A stretch of DNA of 8,166 nucleotides. Origin: Myxococcales bacterium. GTDB lineage: Bacteria; Myxococcota_A; Polyangia; Polyangiales; Polyangiaceae. The translations under genes were made by a program, and so were the position numbers. Below, piece after piece: positions 1-5,396 of this stretch. The stretch spans positions 1 through 8,166 of the forward strand of contig JANYHY010000219.1 of the NCBI GenBank assembly GCA_025362165.1. Direction: 5' to 3'. The notes beneath the pieces are model-generated. The model did not search any database and was not told the origin of the DNA. It was given only the letters and a program-made list of their open reading frames with translations. How positions within the stretch are numbered: position 1 is the first letter of the stretch; the number at the start of each line of letters is the position of its first letter.

Positions 1-688
1 TCGTGGGAACTGGTATGTTGATGCGTGATTGTCCCGCGTCATCTGTGGTGTCGCTTCCAAGGCGACCGCCACCAGAGGATCCCCAACAATATACCTTGCC
101 CGAGGCATCCGCCGCGCACGCGTGGTCCTCTCCAGCCGAGACGTCGATGACGTTGTCGAGGCTGCCCGTCCCGCTCACACCTACGATCTTGTGAGGCGCG
201 GTGAGGAAAGTGCCATAAGCCTCGTTCGTTCCTGCCTCACCCCATATGTTGGATCCCCAACTCCAGGCGTGACCCTGGGCGTCTAGGGCTTTGCCCTGAC
301 CCTGCCCCGCAGACACCTTCATCACCTTGGTCGGGAAACCAGTGATACGGACGGGGACGCTCGACCTCGCGAGAGACTGCAGCGGTTGTGCGAGCTGCTG
401 ATAAGGAGTGTTCGAGCCCCAGCAGAGTACGTCTCCGCTGCGGCGAAGGGCGCAAGTGAAGTCGTCGCCCGCCGAGATCCCGATCACGTCATCGAGGAAG
501 CCGGTGCCTCCGTCCGGCAGCGGATCGCATGGCTTGCTCGCGTCGGGGACGACCCCATCGTTGCCCGCGTCAGCGAGCTGTGCGCCATCACCACCTGCGT
601 CGGACCCCATCGGAATGACCGCGCTATCGCCCACGCAATGGAGGAAAGAGGCAGATGCAAGACCGAAGACCGCTGTACGTAAACGCAT
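1..688 (-). CDS. RCC1-repeat surface protein, probable lipoprotein (partial, 3' end beyond window)
   Basis: The first 229 residues are visible and the gene runs off the left edge. The N-terminus has a short basic start and a hydrophobic stretch ending at Cys18 (ASFLHC). This is lipoprotein-like, but the lipobox is atypical (Phe-Leu-His before Cys). An Asp/Gly/Ala-rich linker (about 20-62) follows, as is common in myxobacterial surface lipoproteins. Three RCC1-type repeat cores are then readable at about 68-93, 122-147 and 180-205, each of the form V-x-x-(I/V)-SAG-(x)n-G-x-(V/A)-x-x-WGS. RCC1 repeats build beta-propellers, and a full propeller needs about seven, so a good part of the protein is probably missing. 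ATG at 688 is chosen because a TAG lies in frame 9 nt upstream and the signal sequence begins there. The binding partner is unknown. The family call is firm; lipidation is an inference. Confidence 0.85.
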   Translation of the reverse strand, partial: MRLRTAVFGLASASFLHCVGDSAVIPMGSDAGGDGAQLADAGNDGVVPDASKPCDPLPDGGTGFLDDVIGISAGDDFTCALRRSGDVLCWGSNTPYQQLAQPLQSLARSSVPVRITGFPTKVMKVSAGQGQGKALDAQGHAWSWGSNIWGEAGTNEAYGTFLTAPHKIVGVSGTGSLDNVIDVSAGEDHACAADASGKVYCWGSSGGGRLGSDTTDDAGQSRINIPVPT

Positions 689-694
689 AGCGAC

Positions 695-700
695 ACTCTA
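695..700 (-). promoter_or_regulatory. Probable -10 box (TAGAGT) of the RCC1 gene, leaderless spacing
   Basis: TAGAGT lies exactly 6 nt before the ATG at 688 on the minus strand, which would place transcription start at or next to the A of the start codon. No Shine-Dalgarno sequence is visible in the gap and no good -35 hexamer is seen 16-18 nt upstream. Three other genes in the window share this geometry. Confidence 0.5.
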
Positions 701-736
701 GCCGAGTTGGGCAAGCACCACGCTAATGTCATGACG

Positions 737-766
737 AAAAAAGGAGGACCCATCTCTGGATCCCCC
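737..766 (-). terminator. Intrinsic terminator after the SnoaL-like lipoprotein gene
   Basis: Read on the minus strand, GGGGGATCC (766-758) pairs with GGGTCCTCC (751-743) over nine positions, two of them G-U wobbles. The loop is 6 nt, and six T residues (742-737) follow directly. The element begins 25 nt after the TAA of the upstream gene, so it should end that transcript before the RCC1 gene, which then needs its own promoter. It is the only convincing intrinsic terminator in the window. Confidence 0.85.
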
Positions 767-791
767 TCTCTTTGGACACTTCGCGTGAGAG

Positions 792-1937
792 TTACTTCTT
801 CGGAGGGGTGCTCGCTGGGGTAGCGGGCTTGGTCGCGTCCTTGACGGGCGGCGCCGCTGCGGGAGGTGGAGCCATCGAGATGCCGAGCGCGTTGGCTGTC
901 TCGAGCATCGAACCGTAGGTCGCCACGGCGCTGACCTTGCCATTCTTCATCTCGAACACATCAACTGCGTGCCATGTGCCGGTTTTGTTGGTCGGCTTGA
1001 TCGGACCAAAGCCGCCCTTCATGGTGCCGGTCATCGCGATCTCGGCGACGACGAACGTGTCGAACGCCCAGACGTTGGTCGGCGCGATCTTCGCGTCGGG
1101 GAACGCCTTGAACAGCTCGGTCCACTCCTTCTTCGCCGCGTCCTTCCCCTTGAAGTCGGCCGGTTGTGAATAGTCCATGTGCGCGACGTCGTCCGCGAAC
1201 GGCGCGAGGAAGCCCTTGTCGTCCTTCTTCTCGAACGTGCCGTACCAGGCCTTCGCCGCGTCGACGGCCTTCGCCTCATCCGGCGAGTCCTTGCCTGCGA
1301 TCATCGCGGGCGCACCCGTGGGCGCGTTCTCGACCGCGCGGAACTTGGCTTTCGGATCGCCCATGCCGAGCTGAGCGAACATCGTCGCGTGATCGTAATA
1401 GACGTGCGCCGTCTTGACGATGCCGTCGTCGTTATAGGTGTTGATCATGACCGCGTGGTAGCCGACCTTCTTGCCAGTCGCCGGCTTGCCCATCATCGCC
1501 CCGCTGTTGGTGCCGGTGAACACGCTCTCGACGACCGCGACATTGCCCTTCCAGAACACGCGCGTCGCGGTGACCTTGCAGTCGGGGAACCCAGCGAACA
1601 GCTGGCCCATTTGAGCCTCGATGTCCGCCTTCTTCGCGTCGATCCAACCCATCGGAGTCGGCATGCTCATGACAGCGTCATCTGCGTAGGTCGCGGCGAC
1701 CTTCTTTGCGTCATGTGCGGCCCAAGCGGCGTCCGCGTCTGCCATGTTCTTCTTCATGAGGTCCGCGAGCGGCAGCTTCGGCGGCGGAGTCGCGCTGCTC
1801 GCCGAGGCTGGCGCGGAGGCCGTCGTCGGAGGAGCGACAGATGCGGACGTCACGGTCGTCGGAGTCGTCGGCAGCTCCCCACCACCGCCACACGCCGCAA
1901 GAACGAGCACCGCTGCGCCAAGAACAGTCTTCTTCAT
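792..1937 (-). CDS. Lipoprotein with two tandem SnoaL/NTF2-like domains
   Basis: This is a 381-residue exported protein. A lipoprotein signal ends in a canonical lipobox (LAAC, lipid Cys16), followed by a Gly patch and a Thr/Ala/Pro/Ser linker (about 21-57). Two homologous domains of the SnoaL/ketosteroid-isomerase (NTF2) superfamily follow, at about 58-192 and 222-352. Both contain a helix with a D-A-A-x-A-W or D-A-A-W core, an A-D-D-(A/V) turn, L-F-x-x-F-P-D, a T-G-T strand and an H-A-V strand. A Pro/Ala/Lys tail ends the protein. Members of this fold bind small ligands or act as isomerases and cyclases, but the substrate cannot be read here and the domains may be non-catalytic. ATG at 1937 is preferred over an in-frame start 40 codons upstream, because it begins the signal peptide and has a strong AGGAGA 7 nt before it. 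It is divergent from the 2043 gene across 105 bp in which I see no clear promoter. Confidence 0.88.
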   Translation of the reverse strand: MKKTVLGAAVLVLAACGGGGELPTTPTTVTSASVAPPTTASAPASASSATPPPKLPLADLMKKNMADADAAWAAHDAKKVAATYADDAVMSMPTPMGWIDAKKADIEAQMGQLFAGFPDCKVTATRVFWKGNVAVVESVFTGTNSGAMMGKPATGKKVGYHAVMINTYNDDGIVKTAHVYYDHATMFAQLGMGDPKAKFRAVENAPTGAPAMIAGKDSPDEAKAVDAAKAWYGTFEKKDDKGFLAPFADDVAHMDYSQPADFKGKDAAKKEWTELFKAFPDAKIAPTNVWAFDTFVVAEIAMTGTMKGGFGPIKPTNKTGTWHAVDVFEMKNGKVSAVATYGSMLETANALGISMAPPPAAAPPVKDATKPATPASTPPKK

Positions 1938-1944
1938 GGATTCA

Positions 1945-1950
1945 TCTCCT
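1945..1950 (-). promoter_or_regulatory. Ribosome binding site (AGGAGA) fixing the start at 1937
   Basis: AGGAGA lies 7 nt before the ATG at 1937. It is the strongest Shine-Dalgarno match in the window and rules out the longer reading that would begin near 2057. Several neighbouring genes lack such a site. Confidence 0.8.
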
Positions 1951-2042
1951 GGGCAGTGGGAGTGCCAACAACCGCGCTCGGCGTCAATGGAAATGGCCCT
2001 AATCCAAGAGATCTTGTCGGCGGGTGAGACGTAGAGGTCGAG

Positions 2043-2534
2043 ATGACATCTTGCCATTTTGTGCTCGCAGGTCTGGTGGTGGCGACCATCGCTCGAGTCT
2101 CGGACGCAGCGGCGCTCCCGGTAGACCTCGTCACGAGCACCACGTTCGCCGGATGGCCCGCGGCGAACGCGATCGATCGCAACGAAGCGACGTCATGGTT
2201 CTCCGCGAGGGACGACTCGGCGGCGAAGGGCAAAGAGCCGTTCTTCGAGGTGCGCTTTTCGGAGCCGCGGGTCATTCACTCCGTCGAGGTCATGGGCAAC
2301 CGCGATCCGAGCTGGCCGACGGGCTTCAGCATCCTCGCGGGCCGCCTCGAGGTGTTCGACTCGCAAGGTCGCTCGCTCGCGCGAATGAGTCGCGCGGGGG
2401 TCGGCGAGAAGAAGGACTTTCAGTTCGAGCTGTCGGTAGAGGGAGCGACGCGCGTTCGCTTCACGTCGCTCGAAGACGAGGGCGACCAAAACAACTGGGG
2501 CGACGTAGCGATCGGTGAGCTCGTCGTTCGATGA
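2043..2534 (+). CDS. Secreted discoidin-like (F5/8 type C) domain protein
   Basis: This is a 163-residue protein made of a signal peptide and one domain. Hydrophobic residues 6-18 are followed by a small-residue site near 20-24 (SDAAA) that suits signal peptidase I. The rest resembles a galactose-binding-like F5/8 type C (discoidin) domain: A-N-A-I-D-x-N-x-A-T-S-W (42-52), a strand with F-F-E-V-R-F (67-72), V-I-H-S-V-E-V (77-83), and a late N-W-G-D-V-A-I-G-E-L strand (151-160). Such domains bind carbohydrate or lipid head groups; the ligand here is unknown. An AGAGG at 2033-2037, 5 nt before the ATG, could serve as a ribosome site. The gene converges on the 2550-2918 gene with only 15 nt between stops. 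The fold is a motif-level call, moderately sure. Confidence 0.78.
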   Translation: MTSCHFVLAGLVVATIARVSDAAALPVDLVTSTTFAGWPAANAIDRNEATSWFSARDDSAAKGKEPFFEVRFSEPRVIHSVEVMGNRDPSWPTGFSILAGRLEVFDSQGRSLARMSRAGVGEKKDFQFELSVEGATRVRFTSLEDEGDQNNWGDVAIGELVVR

Positions 2535-2549
2535 TTGCGGAGTCATCTG

Positions 2550-2918
2550 TTATGACATCATGAGCAACGCCTCGTGGATCGCCTCGCGCGGCCACGGTGC
2601 GTCGATCTCGCTGTCCAGCTCGACGTGAGCATTCGAGCTGAAATCCAGCTCTCGGTATTGATCGTCGACCTCGTTCTTGCGACGAATGACGAGCCGGCGA
2701 AAGTCGCTCAACTTCGGATCGCAGTTGATGTTCCACTGCACGTGAGCGTGTGGGCCGCCAGCGTCAGGCAACAAGTAGAGCTCATAGTGCTCAGTCTCCA
2801 ACCAGGGATTGCGGTTGTACATGTTGCAGAAGGAGCGGACCTGCTCGCGGGCAAGAATGAAGTCTTTGAGCGCCGTGAGGTTCGCCACTGACAGTATGGG
2901 GTCGTGAACCAGTCGCAT
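2550..2918 (-). CDS. Hypothetical protein, 122 residues, probably cytosolic
   Basis: I do not recognise a family. The protein has no signal peptide or membrane segment. It is rich in charged and aromatic residues, with two cysteines (31 and 66), a central L-L-P-D-A-G-G-P-H-A-H-V-Q-W-N stretch (49-63), a basic patch D-F-R-R-L-V-I-R-R-K (72-81) and an acidic C-terminal half. The mixed amino-acid composition and mostly G/C third codon positions support real coding, unlike the low-complexity opposite-strand frame. ATG at 2918 is chosen. A longer in-frame start near 3020 would run through the signal-peptide codons of the divergent gene and gives an Arg/Cys-rich, implausible N-terminus. No Shine-Dalgarno is visible. 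The 39-bp gap to the divergent start at 2958 must hold both promoters, or they extend into the coding DNA. Confidence 0.75.
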   Translation of the reverse strand: MRLVHDPILSVANLTALKDFILAREQVRSFCNMYNRNPWLETEHYELYLLPDAGGPHAHVQWNINCDPKLSDFRRLVIRRKNEVDDQYRELDFSSNAHVELDSEIDAPWPREAIHEALLMMS

Positions 2919-2927
2919 CGTCCGATG

Positions 2928-2933
2928 AAGGTA
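2928..2933 (-). promoter_or_regulatory. Possible -10 box (TACCTT) of the 122-residue orphan gene
   Basis: TACCTT on the minus strand ends 9 nt before the ATG at 2918. Transcription would then begin a few nucleotides upstream of the start codon. The spacing is longer than the 6 nt seen at four other genes and no -35 is evident, so this is a weak call. Confidence 0.3.
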
Positions 2934-2945
2934 GCAGAGCCCGTG

Positions 2946-2951
2946 TATCCT
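2946..2951 (+). promoter_or_regulatory. Probable -10 box (TATCCT) for the gene at 2958, leaderless spacing
   Basis: TATCCT is followed by exactly 6 nt and then the ATG at 2958. No Shine-Dalgarno sequence fits between them. This supports 2958 rather than the two in-frame upstream starts (2904 and 2925), and 2958 is also where the signal peptide begins. Confidence 0.5.
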
Positions 2952-2957
2952 CCGAAC

Positions 2958-4118
2958 ATGCGGCGCGTCGCCTTTGCATGCACAGCCTCCGCGATGGTCG
3001 CGACGACTGCGAGCGCACAAACTAGGGCGGGAGCACCAACGCTCGATCTGAGCGGGTCATGGGCGCAAGAACCTGGGTGGACGAAGCTCACCGTCCTCTC
3101 CTCGAGCGCGTCGCAGGTGAGCGTCAGCTATGAGAAAGGCAAGAGCTACTATTGTGGTTGTGGCGGAGTGAGGTTGCGCGTGCCACTCGAGCGAACGTTC
3201 ACTTGCAAAGACACTACTCTGAGCTTCGACTTTCAAGACGCGCGCGCGCCGGGAGCGCCCTCTTCTCGAGGCACTTCGGTGAGCGTCACCGCAGTGTTTT
3301 GCAAGGGAGACGAGTGCGGTTCGGTGCGGACCACCAATGGGCAATACGCAGACAACGCGATCGTAGCGACGGACGGGCGCGACGCCGCGACCATGTGCTG
3401 GAAGTCAGACCGCGCTGCGCTTCGATCGGGGCGCGTCGAGCTCGCTGTCGCTGACGGCGACCCCACGCGCGAGGGCGCCTGCACGAGCGACTTCGACGCG
3501 ATCCAGCTCTATATTCAAGCCGCTTCGTGCAGCCCCGCCGAGACGGGGACGATCACGATCGGCAACTTGCGCGTGACGAACACGCCCGCCGCCCCCGCTT
3601 CGAACGCACCGTTGACTCCGCAAGAGTCACCCGTCGCTGACCCCGAGCCTCCTCCGCAACCAAGCAACGATCAGTCCCACAACGCGACGACCTCCGCGGG
3701 GGGCTCTTGGTCGATCGTGCCATCTCTGCATGCGGCGCTCGGACTCGGCGGAGCGGTCGGAGGTGACTCTGGTTTTCGCGCGAGCCTCGATATAGGTGGT
3801 GGCGTCGGGTTTTATCGCGACAACGCTCCGTGGCTTTTGGGAGCCTCGCTCATTACTGGCTTCGGCGCATATCCTACTTATGTGTCTGTGGACTTTGGCA
3901 AGGCCGTGTTCGCGGGCAAGGGGCAGTGGGGCGCGCTCGCGGGAGGCATGTTCACGATCGGCCCCGCGCTGCGTGTTCATCCAGGCGTTTACCCAGGTGC
4001 GGAGCTCAGCGTGCGCGCCTATATTTTATTGTTCCAGGTTGGAGCGCGGTTCATCTACGCAGCGACTCCCTCCGCTGACGCTCAGATCGAAGGCACACTC
4101 GGCGTAGGGTTCCTCTGA
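2958..4118 (+). CDS. Secreted two-part protein: Cys-rich N-terminal domain and possible C-terminal beta-barrel
   Basis: This is a 386-residue protein with a typical signal peptide (residues 1-20, cleavage after A-S-A before Gln21). Residues about 28-208 look beta-rich and hold eight cysteines (66, 68, 83, 115, 120, 147, 175, 191), an even number that suits disulfides outside the cytoplasm. A Pro/Ser/Asn-rich linker spans about 209-248. Residues about 250-386 alternate Gly, aromatic and aliphatic residues in short strands (for example S-L-D-I-G-G-G-V-G-F-Y, and the ending E-G-T-L-G-V-G-F-L), as in small outer-membrane beta-barrels. I do not recognise a named family for either half. A plausible reading is a barrel anchoring a periplasmic or surface domain, but this is inference. 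Its last 37 bp overlap the convergent gene 4082-4924. Confidence 0.8.
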   Translation: MRRVAFACTASAMVATTASAQTRAGAPTLDLSGSWAQEPGWTKLTVLSSSASQVSVSYEKGKSYYCGCGGVRLRVPLERTFTCKDTTLSFDFQDARAPGAPSSRGTSVSVTAVFCKGDECGSVRTTNGQYADNAIVATDGRDAATMCWKSDRAALRSGRVELAVADGDPTREGACTSDFDAIQLYIQAASCSPAETGTITIGNLRVTNTPAAPASNAPLTPQESPVADPEPPPQPSNDQSHNATTSAGGSWSIVPSLHAALGLGGAVGGDSGFRASLDIGGGVGFYRDNAPWLLGASLITGFGAYPTYVSVDFGKAVFAGKGQWGALAGGMFTIGPALRVHPGVYPGAELSVRAYILLFQVGARFIYAATPSADAQIEGTLGVGFL

Positions 4119-4924
4119 GTAGGAGGTAGAGTAGGAAACACCAACCGTGACAATGCGAGAGTCGCGCCGATGTGACTTCCTACGAAGACACCTAGTATGG
4201 CCCCAGCGAGAGCACCCACGCGAGCGAGACGTTCGGGCGAGCTTGCCTCGTCCGAGAGAGCGCCGGACCCTGCGCGAAATGCGTCGAGCATGGCATCGTC
4301 ATTGACCAAGACGCACAATATGGCTCCCACAGCCGCGAACGCGAGCGTCGCGAGCACCGCCATCCCCAACACGGGCACCACGCGCGCTTTCGCCGCGCGA
4401 CGGTCCACTACAGCGAGCGACGTGCTCGCGAGCAGCGCACCTGCGAGCGGCGCGAGCGAGAGCATCGCCGTGCCCATGAATGGCGCGTGCACGCTCCCGA
4501 AGTATGCGGTGCCGAAGCTCCCAGGCAGCACACCCGCGAGCGCGCCGAACAAGGCGCCGCTCGGCACACAACCCAGCGCACTCAACACGGGTCGGGCGCC
4601 CACCCATCGATCCGTGAGGGATACACCCATCCGCAACATCACACATACGAGCGCGCCCGTCGCTACGATGAAAGCGACGAAGACGACACCTACCTTGCCC
4701 CACGAGAGCTCGACGTCAGTGCCACGATATACCAACCAATAGGGAAACCCTCCGAGCACTGCCGTCAGCGCCCCGCCGCCCGCGCCCGCGAGCGCCGCCA
4801 TGAACAACGGGTCCGTACCGGCGGACGCGACGCCGCTGAGAGCGCGCGGCGTGGTGTAGGGTCCGAAGTCGTCATCCGGCGTCACTTTAGGTGATACGCC
4901 CACGGCGGTCGTCCTGTTCCTCAC
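4082..4924 (-). CDS. Integral membrane protein with about six transmembrane helices, function unknown
   Basis: This 280-residue protein has a polar N-terminal tail of about 38 residues. Hydrophobic, Gly/Ala-rich segments follow at about 40-66, 76-99, 111-134, 148-172, 181-207 and 234-258. A short Pro/Thr/Ser tail ends it. The loop at 208-233 is acidic (N-D-D-A, S-D-E-A). I see no transporter, enzyme or channel signature and no family I can name. The start is GTG at 4924: an in-frame TGA lies just upstream, and GGTGAGG at 4935-4941 could act as ribosome site. The regular alternation of hydrophobic segments and polar loops shows that this strand is the coding one, not the 181-residue Ala/Arg/Thr-rich frame opposite it. 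Confidence 0.78.
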   Translation of the reverse strand: MRNRTTAVGVSPKVTPDDDFGPYTTPRALSGVASAGTDPLFMAALAGAGGGALTAVLGGFPYWLVYRGTDVELSWGKVGVVFVAFIVATGALVCVMLRMGVSLTDRWVGARPVLSALGCVPSGALFGALAGVLPGSFGTAYFGSVHAPFMGTAMLSLAPLAGALLASTSLAVVDRRAAKARVVPVLGMAVLATLAFAAVGAILCVLVNDDAMLDAFRAGSGALSDEASSPERLARVGALAGAILGVFVGSHIGATLALSRLVFPTLPPTQRNPTPSVPSI

Positions 4925-4934
4925 GCAAGCATCG

Positions 4935-4941
4935 CCTCACC
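4935..4941 (-). promoter_or_regulatory. Probable ribosome binding site (GGTGAGG) for the GTG start at 4924
   Basis: GGTGAGG lies 10 nt before the GTG at 4924 on the minus strand. The site overlaps the in-frame stop (TGA) that bounds the reading frame, so it supports the GTG as the real start. The match is moderate. Confidence 0.45.
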
Positions 4942-4969
4942 ATCAGAGAGCAAGAACGTGTCGAAGGGC

Positions 4970-4975
4970 TATCAT
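4970..4975 (+). promoter_or_regulatory. Probable -10 box (TATCAT) for the lipoprotein gene at 4982, leaderless spacing
   Basis: TATCAT is followed by exactly 6 nt and then the ATG at 4982. It is the best -10 match of the set (TATCAT against TATAAT). The only purine-rich stretch upstream (GAAGGG, 4963-4968) lies 13 nt before the ATG and overlaps the region a promoter would occupy. No clear -35 is visible. Confidence 0.55.
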
Positions 4976-4981
4976 CGGGCG

Positions 4982-5377
4982 ATGCGCGACTACTCGTTCT
5001 TGCTCCTTGGCGTGCTCGTGATGGGTTGTTCCGGCGCGATGGACAGCGCCAAGGAGGACTTCTCCAAGGACTACACATGTCCGGTGTCGCGCGTGGAGGC
5101 GCGCGTTCGTAAGGACGTGAAACCGAGCACGCTCTCGCCATTCAAGAAGAAGGAGCCCTCTGCGAAGATCAAAGAGGACCCGGCGCGGCTCGCGATGTGG
5201 AACAAAGAGCAAGAAGACAAGGACGCTCAGACGGATGACGGACAGACTGTCGTCGAGGTCCGCGGGTGCGACAACACGGTCTTGTATTCCTGCGGCTACG
5301 CGTCGCAGCACTCGAGCACTAGCTCTCCGTGGATGTGCATGAAGAAGGCCTACCCAGACGGCGTCACCAAGTGGTGA
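4982..5377 (+). CDS. Small lipoprotein, 131 residues, function unknown
   Basis: The signal sequence (residues 1-15) ends in the lipobox V-M-G-C with lipid Cys16. The mature part is strongly charged and mostly hydrophilic. It contains D-F-S-K-D-Y-T-C-P-V-S-R-V (26-38), a Lys-rich middle, D-P-A-R-L-A-M-W (66-73) and V-E-V-R-G-C-D-N-T-V-L-Y-S-C (91-104). Four cysteines besides the lipid one (33, 96, 104, 119) could form two disulfides. The pattern of an N-terminal Y-x-C-P-x-x-R-V, a central A-R-x-x-M-W and a later G-C-x-x-x-x-x-Y-x-C resembles short myxobacterial lipoproteins that I remember as uncharacterised; this is recall, not a search. ATG at 4982 is preferred to the GTG at 4958 because the signal sequence begins there. 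It is divergent from the 4924 gene (57-bp gap), and the next gene starts 19 nt downstream. Confidence 0.8.
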   Translation: MRDYSFLLLGVLVMGCSGAMDSAKEDFSKDYTCPVSRVEARVRKDVKPSTLSPFKKKEPSAKIKEDPARLAMWNKEQEDKDAQTDDGQTVVEVRGCDNTVLYSCGYASQHSSTSSPWMCMKKAYPDGVTKW

Positions 5378-5384
5378 CTGGTGC

Positions 5385-5390
5385 TATGGT
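5385..5390 (+). promoter_or_regulatory. Probable -10 box (TATGGT) for the Cys-rich lipoprotein gene, leaderless spacing
   Basis: TATGGT sits in the 19-nt gap between the stop at 5377 and the ATG at 5397, and is followed by exactly 6 nt before that ATG. No Shine-Dalgarno sequence is present in the gap. This gene may therefore have its own transcript instead of depending on read-through from the upstream lipoprotein gene. No -35 match is evident. Confidence 0.45.
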
Positions 5391-5396
5391 GCCTGC

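Noticed and set aside
1179..2027. Long plus-strand open frame (282 codons) opposite the SnoaL-like lipoprotein gene
   Set aside because: It is Arg/Val/Asp-rich with no domain pattern and is explained by the high GC of the real gene on the other strand, which has a lipobox, a strong ribosome site and two recognisable domains.
1938..2042. Divergent 105-bp region searched for promoters of the SnoaL-like and discoidin-like genes
   Set aside because: A TTGACG on the minus strand has no acceptable -10 partner and no box at the 6-nt offset was found for either gene, so no promoter is called.
2542..2556. Small inverted repeat GTCAT-CTGTT-ATGAC at the convergent stops, considered as a bidirectional terminator
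   Set aside because: The stem is only 5 bp and AT-rich, with no T-tract on either side.
2904..2957. Upstream in-frame starts for the secreted two-part protein (2904 and 2925)
   Set aside because: They would put polar residues before the signal peptide, and the 2904 start would overlap the start of the divergent gene. The -10 box and the signal peptide both point to 2958.
4197..4742. Plus-strand open frame (181 codons) opposite the six-helix membrane gene
   Set aside because: Ala/Thr/Ser/Arg low complexity. The minus strand shows regular transmembrane segments and a bounded GTG start.
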